A DNA stretch of 64,000 nt from Bacillus sp. FSL K6-3431 (GTDB lineage: Bacteria; Bacillota; Bacilli; Bacillales; Bacillaceae_C): contig NZ_JBBOCT010000001.1 in NCBI RefSeq assembly GCF_038002605.1, positions 4,402,001-4,466,000 on the forward strand, in the 5' to 3' direction. Of the stretch, positions 23,551 through 32,240 are shown piece after piece; the stretch's first letter is position 1; each line of letters starts with the position of its first letter. Position numbers and translations under genes: made by a program. A model generated the notes under the pieces. The model worked only from the letters and a program-made list of their open reading frames with translations, was not told where the DNA came from and did no database searches.

Positions 23551-25029
23551 TTGAAGCTAAAAGAGATTGCAGAACTTTTTACGGTTAAGAGTACGGTAGG
23601 TAATTTTGACGTCGAAATTACAGGTTTACAAATGGATTCAAGAAAAATAGAAAAGGGAAATTTATTCATTTGTGTACCTGGAATTAAAGGATTTCTTAAG
23701 GACAGACATCTTTTCGCAGATGATGCGGTTAAAAATGGTGCAGCAGCGCTTATTGTCGAACGAGATGTAAATATTGATGTTCCAAAGATATTTGTTAAAG
23801 ATGCAAGACATGCAATGTCAGTTATCTCATCACACTTTTTTAATTATCCATCACATGGGATGAAACTTATAGGGATTACAGGAACGAACGGTAAAACCAC
23901 GACTTCTTACATAATTGATAAAATTTTTTCAGACTATGGATTTAAAACAGGATTGATGGGAAATAACGGGATAAAAATTAACAGTAGAATATACCCCACC
24001 GATATTAATACTCAGGAGTCTCCAATATTGCAAAGAAATCTCCGAAAAATGAGGGATTGCAACACAGATTATTGTGTTATGGAAGTTACATCTCAAGGAT
24101 TAGACATGAAACGAGTATTAGGCTGTAACTTTAGAACTGCTGTATTTACAAACCTTACTCAAGACCATTTAGATTATCATGGTAGTTTCGATGAATATAG
24201 AAATACAAAAAGTCTTTTGTTCTCGAGGCTTGGTAATACATTCTACCCTAATGAAAGGAAATATGCTGTCCTAAATGCAGATGACCCAGCTTTTGATTTT
24301 TTTCGCAAAGTAACTTCAGCAGAGATAATTACATATGGGATAAACAATGAATCTGATGTTTCTGCAAAAAACATCAGCATGACATCAAAAGGAATAAGTT
24401 TTTTGCTTACTTCATTTAAAGGTGAAATAGAAATAGACCTTCAATTGGTTGGACAATTTAATATTTATAATGCATTAGCAGGTATAACATCATCTTTAAT
24501 TGAAGGAATACCACTTGAAAGTATTAAAAATAGTTTATCTCAACTAATAAGTATCGCTGGTAGGATGGAAATAGTTGATGAAGGTCAAGATTTTCTTGTT
24601 TTAGTAGATTATGCTCATACACCAGATGCTTTAGAAAATGTACTAAAGTCAATTAAAGATTTTTCAAATGGTAAGATAATTACTATATTTGGTTGTGGTG
24701 GAGATAGAGATACAGCCAAACGGCCAATAATGGGTGATATTGCAAGCAGGTATAGTGATATTGTTTTTGTTACTTCTGATAATCCACGTTCTGAAGATCC
24801 AATTAAGATTATGAATGACATCGAAAAGGGAATAAGGAAGTCTACTTCTTTCCAATATGAATTATTAGTTAATCGAGAAGAAGCTATTTATAAAGCTATT
24901 AAAGTGGCTTCTAAAAATGATGTTGTTATTATAGCTGGTAAAGGACATGAAACATATCAAATACTTAAAGATAAAACAATTCCATTTGACGATAAAGACA
25001 TAGCTAAAAAGGCTATTTCAAGAAAGTAG
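23551..25029 (+). CDS. murE: MurE-like UDP-MurNAc-tripeptide synthetase paralogue
   Basis: The 492-residue protein starts at TTG 23551 and has all three Mur ligase domains. They include the ATP site GTNGKTT (111-117), the carbamylated-lysine position (K220, RNTKSLLF), NLTQDHLDYH, VDYAHTPDALENVL, and the meso-diaminopimelate-type DNPR (410-413). Two usually invariant stretches are altered: the UDP-substrate segment TTPES is NTQES (153-157) and EVSSH is EVTSQ (178-182). Unlike the housekeeping murE it lies alone, outside any division and cell-wall cluster. It may add a different amino acid, modify a specialised glycan, or act in a secondary pathway. The symbol refers to the family, not proven function. 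Confidence 0.8.
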   Translation: MKLKEIAELFTVKSTVGNFDVEITGLQMDSRKIEKGNLFICVPGIKGFLKDRHLFADDAVKNGAAALIVERDVNIDVPKIFVKDARHAMSVISSHFFNYPSHGMKLIGITGTNGKTTTSYIIDKIFSDYGFKTGLMGNNGIKINSRIYPTDINTQESPILQRNLRKMRDCNTDYCVMEVTSQGLDMKRVLGCNFRTAVFTNLTQDHLDYHGSFDEYRNTKSLLFSRLGNTFYPNERKYAVLNADDPAFDFFRKVTSAEIITYGINNESDVSAKNISMTSKGISFLLTSFKGEIEIDLQLVGQFNIYNALAGITSSLIEGIPLESIKNSLSQLISIAGRMEIVDEGQDFLVLVDYAHTPDALENVLKSIKDFSNGKIITIFGCGGDRDTAKRPIMGDIASRYSDIVFVTSDNPRSEDPIKIMNDIEKGIRKSTSFQYELLVNREEAIYKAIKVASKNDVVIIAGKGHETYQILKDKTIPFDDKDIAKKAISRK

Positions 25030-25328
25030 AAATCTCTTCTTCTATCATAAAAATTCACATCCAAAATATCGACACAGCTCATTCGTTTTTATTAAGCGAA
25101 AGGCGCCAGATTCTAAGAACTATTGAAGTTGACTGGGTTCAGTTTAGGCCGCTTCTGGTTTCATAATTGAAACAGTGTAACTAGATTTTTTCATGCATCA
25201 GGTTTGGATCCCACATCCAGTTTCGCAATTAGAATTTGAGGTCAGAATCTCTTGGGTATTAAACGAAAAGCCAGATGACTAATACTAATTTAACTAAAGG
25301 GATCGCAATGGATTGGAGACAATAAATA

Positions 25329-26006
25329 ATGAAATTAAGAGAATATATCAATGCTACTTTCCCTGGCCTTGTTTTGAAGCCAAATCTTTATCATCAATGG
25401 AATATTGGTATTCATTTCGAACTAGCTAATGGACTTTATCCATTTAAGTGTGGTTCAGATGAACTTAATGATGAGTATTTCAATCTAGTATATGATCAAG
25501 CGCTATCTCTTTTTAATGATATTATTTCTGAGGAAGATAAAATTATTTTGGTAACGAATATGTATCAGCATAAAAGTTATGTAAGAAGAAGTAAAAAGAA
25601 AATGAAGGTTTATAGTCATTACTTAAAAAGTAAAAATATAAGATTTCATTTAAAGCAAGAAACTCTTCCCTATATGTTTGATGATGAAGAAGAAGCGGAG
25701 GAGAATAGTACATCCCAGTTTTCATTATATTGCAGTAAACAAGATATTCACTACCCTTTGCTAATAAAAGCCATTTGTAATCAAGACTTCCCATCATTAA
25801 AACCGAGGTTACATAATCCTTTTCGTTTATACGATCCAGATTTATTTATTATTAATGTTAATCAAAATGTAATTTTTTACATTTATGATGATAGAGGCTG
25901 TGAGGTGGTTGCAAATGATATTGAGACGATACGCCCATTATATGAGAAATATGCAGGATGGGTTGATGAATATTGCCGTGATGAGATTGAAAAGCGGTTT
26001 AAATAA
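25329..26006 (+). CDS. DUF3885 family protein
   Basis: The 225-residue protein has the DUF3885 landmarks: the N-terminal WNIGIHFELANG, and the C-terminal LHNPFRLYDPDLFIINVNQN, IFYIYDDRGCEVVA and IRPLYEKYAGWVDEY. The middle (residues 115-135) is an acidic linker (FDDEEEAEENS). Function is unknown. The family is frequent in Bacillus gene arrays next to small immunity-like genes, as here. The ATG at 25329 has a poor ribosome binding site. The 300 bp before it hold nothing I can name. Confidence 0.85.
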   Translation: MKLREYINATFPGLVLKPNLYHQWNIGIHFELANGLYPFKCGSDELNDEYFNLVYDQALSLFNDIISEEDKIILVTNMYQHKSYVRRSKKKMKVYSHYLKSKNIRFHLKQETLPYMFDDEEEAEENSTSQFSLYCSKQDIHYPLLIKAICNQDFPSLKPRLHNPFRLYDPDLFIINVNQNVIFYIYDDRGCEVVANDIETIRPLYEKYAGWVDEYCRDEIEKRFK

Positions 26007-26042
26007 AAGTTGGAGTGTTTTATATAAAGGAGAGATAGATCA

Positions 26043-26528
26043 TTGTATTCTTGGAGAGTAACCAAATATGATCCATTATATAGAGATACTGATGGCAGTT
26101 ATTTTAACCAAGAGGAATGGACTTGTTTTTCAGAAGTAGGGACTAACGTTAGTATAGATGAAGATCTAATGACAGAGGACAAATACCTTAATGCCATTAG
26201 TGCTTTTATGGTCGAAATGGGCTTGAATGTGCTTTATATAAATGCCTTAGAGCAGTGGTCAGACGAGGTTAAAAGTCAACATGCGAATAAACTTTGGATT
26301 GGCAAAGCCATAACTGCCCAGGAAGTACTTGAGTTAGCCAAGATGACGTTACAGAATGCTATTTGGTGCAAATTGGGTGTTGAAAAGGAATTCTTTGTTC
26401 ATTTTGGAAACGATTATTATATGTACATTGGTGCGAGTAAAGACTGTGTGAAAGCCATTGATGCTGTTTCACAATCTGGTTTATTTGTTGAGGATTTTGT
26501 TTCACCTTATTTAGCGGAATTCTGGTAA
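26043..26528 (+). CDS. Conserved Bacillus-type hypothetical protein
   Basis: The start is TTG 26043 after AAAGGAGAGA. The 161-residue product opens YSWRVTKYDPLYRD, then EEWTCFSEVG. I recall this beginning from other Bacillus proteins of unknown function found beside DUF3885 and SMI1-type genes. The C-terminal half (VHFGNDYYMYIGASKDC) is mixed alpha/beta. Cytosolic. It follows the DUF3885 gene by 36 bp and is probably co-transcribed. Confidence 0.6.
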   Translation: MYSWRVTKYDPLYRDTDGSYFNQEEWTCFSEVGTNVSIDEDLMTEDKYLNAISAFMVEMGLNVLYINALEQWSDEVKSQHANKLWIGKAITAQEVLELAKMTLQNAIWCKLGVEKEFFVHFGNDYYMYIGASKDCVKAIDAVSQSGLFVEDFVSPYLAEFW

Positions 26529-26647
26529 ATGATAAGTGGTTTTTCTTGGAGCCCTCCCTTGCCCTGCTTGAGTTTGGAATTGCTTTAAGAAGATGGGATA
26601 GAAAAAGAGATTTTTTTAAAAAACAAAAAGAAATGGGAGTAGTTTAA
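26516..26647 (+). pseudogene. Truncated gene tail
   Basis: A start-less frame reads WFFLEPSLALLEFGIALRRW and DRKRDFFKKQKEMGVV to a TAA at 26645. It overlaps the end of the previous gene in another frame. It looks like the last 40 residues of a small cytosolic protein whose 5' part was deleted. Confidence 0.4.
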
Positions 26648-26824
26648 TTGAAACGATTTTTCATTAAGTTTTTGGTATATTTCCTATTTTTTTTCACAAT
26701 AAATTTATTTGGGAGTGCTATTTTAAAACCTAATTTGAATGTATTAACATCTTTTTCCGTCGCTTTTGGCGGCTCTTTTGGGATGTCATTTTTCGAATAT
26801 TATATAGGTAAGAAATCAAAATAG
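26648..26824 (+). CDS. Small two-helix membrane protein (58 residues)
   Basis: TTG 26648 directly follows the stop of the remnant and is preceded by GGGAGTAG. The product has hydrophobic helices at about 5-24 and 35-50 and a basic tail (YIGKKSK). No family is recognised. Size and position between immunity-like genes suggest a small membrane immunity or accessory protein, which is inference. Confidence 0.5.
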   Translation: MKRFFIKFLVYFLFFFTINLFGSAILKPNLNVLTSFSVAFGGSFGMSFFEYYIGKKSK

Positions 26825-26843
26825 TTGAAGAAGGATATATCAT

Positions 26844-27087
26844 AGTGGCGAAAGATCTATAAATGCAACAAGAAAAGAGCTTGTATCAATTGATAATGTT
26901 TCTGTAGAAAGGATTGAAAGGGATGACAAGTCATTATTTCATTGCAACATGAAGGACAATTCCTGAATATCATACAGATGAAAATGAATATCCATTTGAA
27001 AGTGGTGAATCGTATAAAAAGGATTTACCACTTTCTTTTCCATATGTTTATGAAGCTGGAGGAGTAAATATCGTTATTATAGCCTAG
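26844..27087 (+). pseudogene. Frameshifted gene remnant
   Basis: Two adjoining frames are protein-like: RSINATRKELVSIDNVSV with ERIERDDKSLFHCN up to about 26950, then IPEYHTDENEYPFESGES and LPLSFPYVYEAGGVNIVIIA to a TAG at 27085. They suggest one gene of about 80 residues broken by a frameshift and lacking its start. Unrecognised. Confidence 0.4.
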
Positions 27088-27277
27088 CGGTGGTTATCAC
27101 TGAATAATATAACATATTCCGGTTATTATAATACTGGTTATTGTTGATATATTAAACATTGGTAAAGCCAAAGGAGATTATCTCCTAGCATTTTTATAAT
27201 ATATCACCAATATCTAATCAGTGTGTAACAACAATGTTTAAGATGTGTAATTACTATACGTAAGTGGAGGGAATAAC

Positions 27278-27388
27278 ATGGTTAAAGACTCAGAAGCGCA
27301 CAAAGAAAACAGAAATGGTGAAGCTAAAAGACCAAAAGAACAACAAAAAGGTAAAGGTAAATCAAATGCTCGAGGCGGAAGAAATTAA
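27278..27388 (+). CDS. Small hydrophilic protein (36 residues)
   Basis: ATG 27278 follows TGGAGGG. The product is very polar, rich in Lys, Glu, Asn and Gly, and ends GKGKSNARGGRN. Its composition is like that of small spore or stress peptides of Bacillus, but it matches none that I can name. Transcription appears to be its own, with a terminator at 27499. Confidence 0.55.
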   Translation: MVKDSEAHKENRNGEAKRPKEQQKGKGKSNARGGRN

Positions 27389-27498
27389 ACCGTCTTGTTA
27401 GGCCTCTAGATTCTAGCGCATATGAACTATTTAATATTATAAAATGTGTGCAAAACATGAAGTAGGGCCCAGCAGTATCATTTTTTTTGAAAGAAATG

Positions 27499-27530
27499 AG
27501 ACAGGATGATTAAATTCCTGTCTTGTTTTT
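27499..27530 (+). terminator. Intrinsic terminator
   Basis: AGACAGGA and TCCTGTCT pair around a nine-base loop, followed by T-rich sequence. Confidence 0.75.
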
Positions 27531-27536
27531 GTTTTT

Positions 27537-27612
27537 AGTGCCTGTGTCACCACTCGAAAATAATCGAATGAACTCTTGATTATTCGACAAAACCCGAAGA
27601 GTGACAGGCACC
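27537..27612. repeat. GTGCCTGTCAC-type palindrome
   Basis: The left arm (27537-27555) contains GTGCCTGT-TCAC-ACTC with two single-base bulges. The right arm (27599-27612) is GAGTGACAGGCACC. An inner ATAATC/GATTAT stem completes a long hairpin of about 76 nt. The arm resembles dispersed intergenic palindromes common in Bacillaceae. Confidence 0.6.
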
Positions 27613-27615
27613 ATT

Positions 27616-27744
27616 TCACTTCCTTCTATACTTAATAAGGGTATTAGCGATTGTCAACGCTTCTTTTGGCAATTTACCCCGTTTATAATACATATGACTT
27701 TTTTTAGGGTCGATATTGCTGCCATGTTCCTGTACGTGAGTCAA
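27616..27744 (-). pseudogene. Minus-strand gene remnant
   Basis: The minus strand from 27744 reads THVQEHGSNIDPKKSHMYY, then KRGKLPKEALTIANTLIKYR, ending with TGA at 27616. It is protein-like but lacks a proper start. It directly abuts the palindrome. Unrecognised. Confidence 0.3.
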
Positions 27745-28185
27745 TCGAACGCAAATGTAATGACAAAAGACAAAAAATACAAAGGAACGCAGCTATTTTG
27801 GCTACCTTCCTTTGTTCTTGCATTGGGTAATGGATTCATATCTTTTCTAAAATAGGAAGATAAACTACAAATGGGTACTGTTATTGCGGGTTATGCAGCT
27901 GAAAATGGTGTAATATTAGAGGATGATGAGTGGCGTAAAGAATTTTGATAAATAAATGAATGAGATTACTAACGAACAGGCCCTTTACTTCAATTAGGTA
28001 AAGCTTTTGGGACGGAAAAGTGGAGGAGTTTACTTTGTAAAAGGTGTGTAATAACTCTCGGACTCCCTTCGTCTTTTATTTCAATCTATTCGAGTTTATG
28101 AAAGAATTCTTTGTCATATGGTTTAAAGGTATATAATAATGTAGAAGCTACTGTACAAATAGGCAATGTTATTGGAGGTTTATAT

Positions 28186-28713
28186 ATGGAAAATACTGAT
28201 ATATTAATTAGATTAAGATATGCTCTAGATATAAAAAATACGGATATGGTAGAAATATTTAAACTTGGTGGTATTGAAGTAACAAAAGAAGAAGTGCTAA
28301 AGATGCTTACAAAATCAAATGACAATTACGATAATGAAGCTGACAATGATGGGGATATAGCTGAAAGTGAAGAGATAATAAAATGCAATAATATTACGTT
28401 AGAGTCATTTTTAAATGGCTTTATTACTTTTAAAAGAGGAAAGCAAGATCCAAAACCGGGACAACTTGAAAGACCAGAACTGTCAACAAAGAATAATGAA
28501 AGTGTGAATAACATCCTTTTAAAGAAATTGAAAATAGCCCTGACTTTAACAAGCGAGGATATGCTTGATATATTAGAAAATGCAGGGGTCATTATCACCA
28601 AAGGGGAATTAGGCGCTTTATTAAGAAAAGAAGGGCATAAGAACTATAAAAAGTGCGGAGATAAATACGCTCGGAATTTCTTAAAAGGATTAACTATAAG
28701 ATATAGAGGATAA
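28186..28713 (+). CDS. DUF1456 (YehS-like) family protein
   Basis: I chose ATG 28186 because TTGGAGG precedes it; the frame is open further upstream without a site. The 175-residue protein contains two copies of the DUF1456 unit: LIRLRYALDIKNTDMVEIFK followed by LGGIEVTKEEVLKML, and LLKKLKIALTLTSEDMLDIL followed by ENAGVIITKGELGALL. An acidic spacer separates them. The second unit ends in CGDKYARNFLKGLTIRYRG. The family is widespread and uncharacterised. Confidence 0.9.
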   Translation: MENTDILIRLRYALDIKNTDMVEIFKLGGIEVTKEEVLKMLTKSNDNYDNEADNDGDIAESEEIIKCNNITLESFLNGFITFKRGKQDPKPGQLERPELSTKNNESVNNILLKKLKIALTLTSEDMLDILENAGVIITKGELGALLRKEGHKNYKKCGDKYARNFLKGLTIRYRG

Positions 28714-28769
28714 AATAAACAAAATTGTGGGTTCATAAGTAAATTCATTATTTTAGGTTTTACTGCTAA

Positions 28770-28805
28770 GGTACCAGGTTCTTGTTGAATTCAGAACCTG
28801 GTACC
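28770..28805. repeat. Perfect 13-bp inverted repeat
   Basis: GGTACCAGGTTCT (28770-28782) and AGAACCTGGTACC (28793-28805) are exact complements around a 10-nt loop. No T-run follows. It recalls the GTGCCTG-type palindromes and could be a degenerate member. Confidence 0.65.
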
Positions 28806-29081
28806 CAGGATTTCCGCCGTTACTTAAAAGAAATCGATCAATCGGTCAATATATTCATTTCATTTTTCAAACTGATTAGATAGGTATTGCTTATGGAACG
28901 ATTTTCGTAGGATTTAGATATTACTTTCAAAAATAAAATCATATTAATCCGAAGGAAGCCAATAAGGACTAAGAAATGGAATAATGAATGCAATTCGCAA
29001 CATTATCGAGGAAGACTAAGACGACGAGTACTCAGTTCAGAATATTAAGGATGGGAAAGTACGAGTGACTTCCTCTGTATG

Positions 29082-29132
29082 AAAAATAACCATAAGTACG
29101 AGAATAACTTCCTCGGCTATGGTTATTTTTTT
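29082..29132 (+). terminator. Intrinsic terminator
   Basis: AAAAATAACCATA (29082-29094) pairs with TATGGTTATTTTT (29118-29130), followed by more T residues. Confidence 0.75.
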
Positions 29133-29271
29133 TGCTTTAATACGAAATCAGGAGCGAGTTTTTTTAAATTAATATGAAACATATCAGTCGATAAGAACGT
29201 ACAGTATGAAGGATTTCTTTATCTAACTATAACGCAGGATATAGATTAGCAGGAAAGGAGATTTACCATCT

Positions 29272-29679
29272 ATGTGGAAGGGTTATATCCAATCGGTCAC
29301 ATCTGGTTATCATTTTAAAGCGCCTGCAAAATCCGATATTAGCCAAATAAAAGAGAAGCTATATGTAGAATTACCAGCCGATTTGTTAGGTTTATTAAAT
29401 GAAACGAATGGGGTGTTTGACGAGTATAATAGTCCACTAATTTGGTCAACCAATCAAATCGTCAAGGACAACTTGTTTTTCAGAAATTTCGCCAAGTATA
29501 AAGATATATACATGCCGTTTGATCATTTACTCTTTTTTTCTGATGCGGGAAATGGTGATTTATTCGGGTTTCCAATATTAAATGGGAGTATTCAGAGAGA
29601 GGATATTTTTGTCTGGGATCATGAATCGGATAGTCGAAAGTGGGTTGCTTCCTCTTTAAAGGATTTTATTAAAGGGTAG
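29272..29679 (+). CDS. SMI1/KNR4 family protein
   Basis: The 135-residue protein starts at ATG 29272 after AAAGGAG. It has the SMI1 fold landmarks: ISQIKEKLYVELPADLLGLL near the N-terminus, then NETNGVFDEYNSPLIWSTNQ, then FFSDAGNGDLFGFPI, and FVWDHESDSRKWVASSLKDF at the end. In bacteria this family is a major immunity protein of polymorphic toxin systems. No toxin gene is in the window, so it may be an orphan immunity gene. Confidence 0.85.
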   Translation: MWKGYIQSVTSGYHFKAPAKSDISQIKEKLYVELPADLLGLLNETNGVFDEYNSPLIWSTNQIVKDNLFFRNFAKYKDIYMPFDHLLFFSDAGNGDLFGFPILNGSIQREDIFVWDHESDSRKWVASSLKDFIKG

Positions 29680-29758
29680 GCGAATGGTAGAATTTCTGTT
29701 TAATTGTTTGGTTTTGAATTGGGATAGAATTATTTGATGAAGTTTTTGAGGTGATGAA

Positions 29759-30205
29759 ATGGAATATTGGGATTTAGTTGAAAATCCTACAGGTGAAACG
29801 TATCGTCAGTTAATAAAAATTTTATGTAATTATTCGGACATGTTTTATTTTGTGACAAGAAAAGAGTTGAGATACGATCAAGAGATTTTGGCGAAATTTG
29901 AACCTTACACTATTGAAACCTATCAAACAAAAAAGTGGGCAAATACAGAAACAGAAGGACCAGCTGCAACGGTGTATGTAATAGAGGCAAATCTAAATAC
30001 TTGTAGGCTGCTACAACAATCAGCAAAAACGCTATACGATTGGGTAGCTCCAAAATTGCCCGAAGACTTAACGTTTATGAAAAATAATTTTGCTTGGTTT
30101 TCTTGTACGACCCATGAAGAATTTGGCGGTTTTTCTATTCGATCCGAATATTATAGAAGCTTACTTGAACAAGTCCCAAGTTTGAAAATAGCAAAAGTAG
30201 AATAA
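29759..30205 (+). CDS. Conserved hypothetical cytosolic protein
   Basis: ATG 29759 follows TTGAGGTGATG. The 148 residues form a mixed alpha/beta protein (YFVTRKELRYDQEILAKFEP, ATVYVIEANLNTCRLLQQS, FAWFSCTTHEEFGGFSIRSE). I do not recognise the family. The position, 79 bp after the SMI1 gene and before a zinc-ribbon-like gene, suggests membership of the same small-gene array. Confidence 0.6.
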   Translation: MEYWDLVENPTGETYRQLIKILCNYSDMFYFVTRKELRYDQEILAKFEPYTIETYQTKKWANTETEGPAATVYVIEANLNTCRLLQQSAKTLYDWVAPKLPEDLTFMKNNFAWFSCTTHEEFGGFSIRSEYYRSLLEQVPSLKIAKVE

Positions 30206-30257
30206 GTAGGCAAGGTGAATTAGCCTAGCCGAAGAGATAGATATAAGGGGGATAAGC

Positions 30258-30614
30258 ATGAACTGTTTTTGTGAAAGTGGGGGAACAACTGAATTAAAAA
30301 TAGAAGGAGATGTTGGAGCAGATCCATTTTGGTGCAATAAATGCGATTGCAATCTCGACATAGATAATGTTCCGATATCAGGTGAATTAGCTGAGGAATT
30401 GTTGTCTTGGGCAATGAATTATGGAGAATGGATAGATTGGGAAAAAGATCGATTGATACCTAAAGGACTTGACCTTGAACAGGAATTTAACAAATCGGGA
30501 GTCATATTAACTGAAAAAGTTAAACGAGAAATTGGCGGTAATTATAAAATAAAATTTATGCCATCTACCAGTGCTAGTGTTTATGCACAAATGAAAAATG
30601 GTGCTAACTACTGA
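30258..30614 (+). CDS. Small protein with zinc-ribbon-like N-terminus
   Basis: The 118-residue protein starts at ATG 30258 after GGGGGATAAG. Four cysteines in C-x-C...C-x-x-C-x-C order (CFCESGGT and WCNKCDCN) could bind zinc. The remainder is helical, with LAEELLSWAMNYGEWIDWE. Unknown function. Next in the array of small genes. Confidence 0.6.
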   Translation: MNCFCESGGTTELKIEGDVGADPFWCNKCDCNLDIDNVPISGELAEELLSWAMNYGEWIDWEKDRLIPKGLDLEQEFNKSGVILTEKVKREIGGNYKIKFMPSTSASVYAQMKNGANY

Positions 30615-30635
30615 ACTACCAATTGGGTGAAGTAC

Positions 30636-30755
30636 ATGAATAAGCAAATGTATTTAAATACGGAGAGTTTTACAGGAAAACATCTGTATGTAGGGGGTTG
30701 GGAAGATGTGTTCAAGCTATTAATTGAGCGGATTAAGTTCAATAACGGATACTGA
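30636..30755 (+). CDS. Short frame (39 residues), possible truncated gene
   Basis: ATG 30636 follows GGGTGA. The product MNKQMYLNTESFTGKHLYVG is protein-like but short and may be an N-terminal fragment of an immunity-type protein. Unrecognised. Confidence 0.3.
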   Translation: MNKQMYLNTESFTGKHLYVGGWEDVFKLLIERIKFNNGY

Positions 30756-30792
30756 GTATTCATAAGAATGAGCTATAGTGGAGAGATAATTT

Positions 30793-30987
30793 ATGAAAAT
30801 ACATTGTTGTGAAAATATGTCTTATCATGCAAATTTTAAGTGCGAGATACATGAAAGCCCATTTGAATGCCCGGATAAAATAATCATATTTGATGAAAAA
30901 GATAATGACTATGGTTTGGTAATTCATGACGGTGGTTCTTCCAGTATTGGGATGATTTTTTGCCCATGGTGTGGTAAAACATTATGA
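30793..30987 (+). CDS. DUF6980 family protein
   Basis: The 64-residue protein has the DUF6980 pattern: HCCENM, CEIHESPFECPDKIIIF, YGLVIHDGGSSSIGMIFCPW and a final CPWCGKTL. Paired cysteines and histidines suggest a small zinc site. It is common in Bacteroidetes and Bacillus next to polymorphic-toxin immunity genes. ATG 30793 follows GGAGAG. Confidence 0.8.
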   Translation: MKIHCCENMSYHANFKCEIHESPFECPDKIIIFDEKDNDYGLVIHDGGSSSIGMIFCPWCGKTL

Positions 30988-31209
30988 CAGGAAAGTAATC
31001 AATTGAAATTATTATTGCATTAATTGGGCAAACCAGTTTAGGAATGTGTGTAAAATAAGAATAAATTAGAATCAGTGTGTAAGTGTCATGGCGAGATTCG
31101 CAAAAAAGCTCTGTTCGTTTTGTGTGCTAAAGATTTTAAATCGTGGAACAAGGTAGATATCAGCCCGTGGATGTCTATGTTTTTAGGAAACTGAAATATA
31201 GTCGAGGAA

Positions 31210-32040
31210 GTGTCTTTTATGGATATATATTTAAAGCCTGATTGCAAAAATTGTTTTGCCCTGTGTTGTGTTGCTTTACCTTATGCCAAATCAGCAGATT
31301 TTGCTTTCAATAAAGACGGTGGGGAGCCTTGTCGTAATTTATGCATTGATAACCGCTGCAGCATACATGACAAATTAAGCGATAAGGGCTTTCGCGGATG
31401 TGTCTCCTATGAATGTTTTGGAGCTGGGCAACATGTTTCGCAGAGTATATATAAAGGTAATGATTGGCGAAATAACATGGAAAAGTCAAGTGAGATGTTT
31501 GCGGTATTCCCCATTGTTCAACAGTTACATGAAATGCTCTGGTATCTCACCCAAGCCTTAGGGCTAACAGAAACGAAGCCATTTCAAAAAGAATTAAAAA
31601 ACGCTTATGACGAAACAGTACAAATGACAAACAGAACATCAGAGGAAATTTTAAGCTTAGACATACCTTCTCATCGAGAAACTGTTAACGATTTATTAGT
31701 CACGACAAGCGATTTAGTTCGTAAAGACTTTGTTCAAATGAATACAAAAAGAAAGATTAAAAAAGGACTAGACTATTTAGGAGCAAACTTAAAAGGTGCT
31801 GATCTAAAAGGAGCAAATTTTAGAGGAGCACTTTTAATTGCAGCTAACTTAAGTAATACAGATTTAAGAAAAGTGGATTTTATCGGTGCAGACTTAAGGG
31901 ATACAGATTTAAGTAATGCGGATCTAACTGATTGTATATTCTTAACACAATTCCAAGCTAATTCAGCTAAAGGGAATCAATATACTAAATTACCTTATTA
32001 TTTAAATACTCCTGATCATTGGCTAAGTGTTACCAAATAA
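31210..32040 (+). CDS. Pentapeptide-repeat protein with cysteine-rich N-terminus
   Basis: The 276-residue protein starts at ATG or the preceding GTG near 31210 (GAGGAAGTG upstream). Residues 10-80 carry a Cys cluster (CKNCFALCCVALPYA, CRNLCIDNRCSIHD, FRGCVSYECFG) of the kind that may bind a metal. Residues 185-255 contain about ten pentapeptide repeats of the A(D/N)LxG type (GANLKGADLKGANFRGALL ... GADLRDTDLSNADL), forming a right-handed quadrilateral helix. This two-part layout is seen in Bacillus proteins of unknown role. DNA-gyrase protection as in QnrB is possible but not shown. Confidence 0.85.
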   Translation: MSFMDIYLKPDCKNCFALCCVALPYAKSADFAFNKDGGEPCRNLCIDNRCSIHDKLSDKGFRGCVSYECFGAGQHVSQSIYKGNDWRNNMEKSSEMFAVFPIVQQLHEMLWYLTQALGLTETKPFQKELKNAYDETVQMTNRTSEEILSLDIPSHRETVNDLLVTTSDLVRKDFVQMNTKRKIKKGLDYLGANLKGADLKGANFRGALLIAANLSNTDLRKVDFIGADLRDTDLSNADLTDCIFLTQFQANSAKGNQYTKLPYYLNTPDHWLSVTK

Positions 32041-32240
32041 TAATAGAAAACATGAACCAAAGCGAAATGAATGCTATGTACTACAAATAAACACTTTTAT
32101 GAAGGCCAAATAATAGATTCATATTTTTATGGCAGTAAATGCGTTAATAAGTGAATGATGCAAAAGAAAAACAGCCACTTTCTATTGAACTGCACCCCAA
32201 TTGTTAGACACACTCTAACAATTGGAGGTGTAGTTTTTTT

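Larger units (their letters stand above)
28714..29271. other. Intergenic stretch with palindrome and remnant
   Basis: Besides the repeat at 28770 and the terminator at 29082, a start codon near 28984 opens a frame (MNAIRNIIEED, stop, DDEYSVQNIKDGKVRVTSSV). It is interrupted by one in-frame TAA and looks like the tail of a lost small protein. Confidence 0.35.

Noticed and set aside
27601..27855. An 84-codon plus-strand frame starting in the palindrome
   Set aside because: Its start codon is in the arm of the hairpin and there is no ribosome binding site. The minus strand in part of this place reads as a more convincing gene relic.
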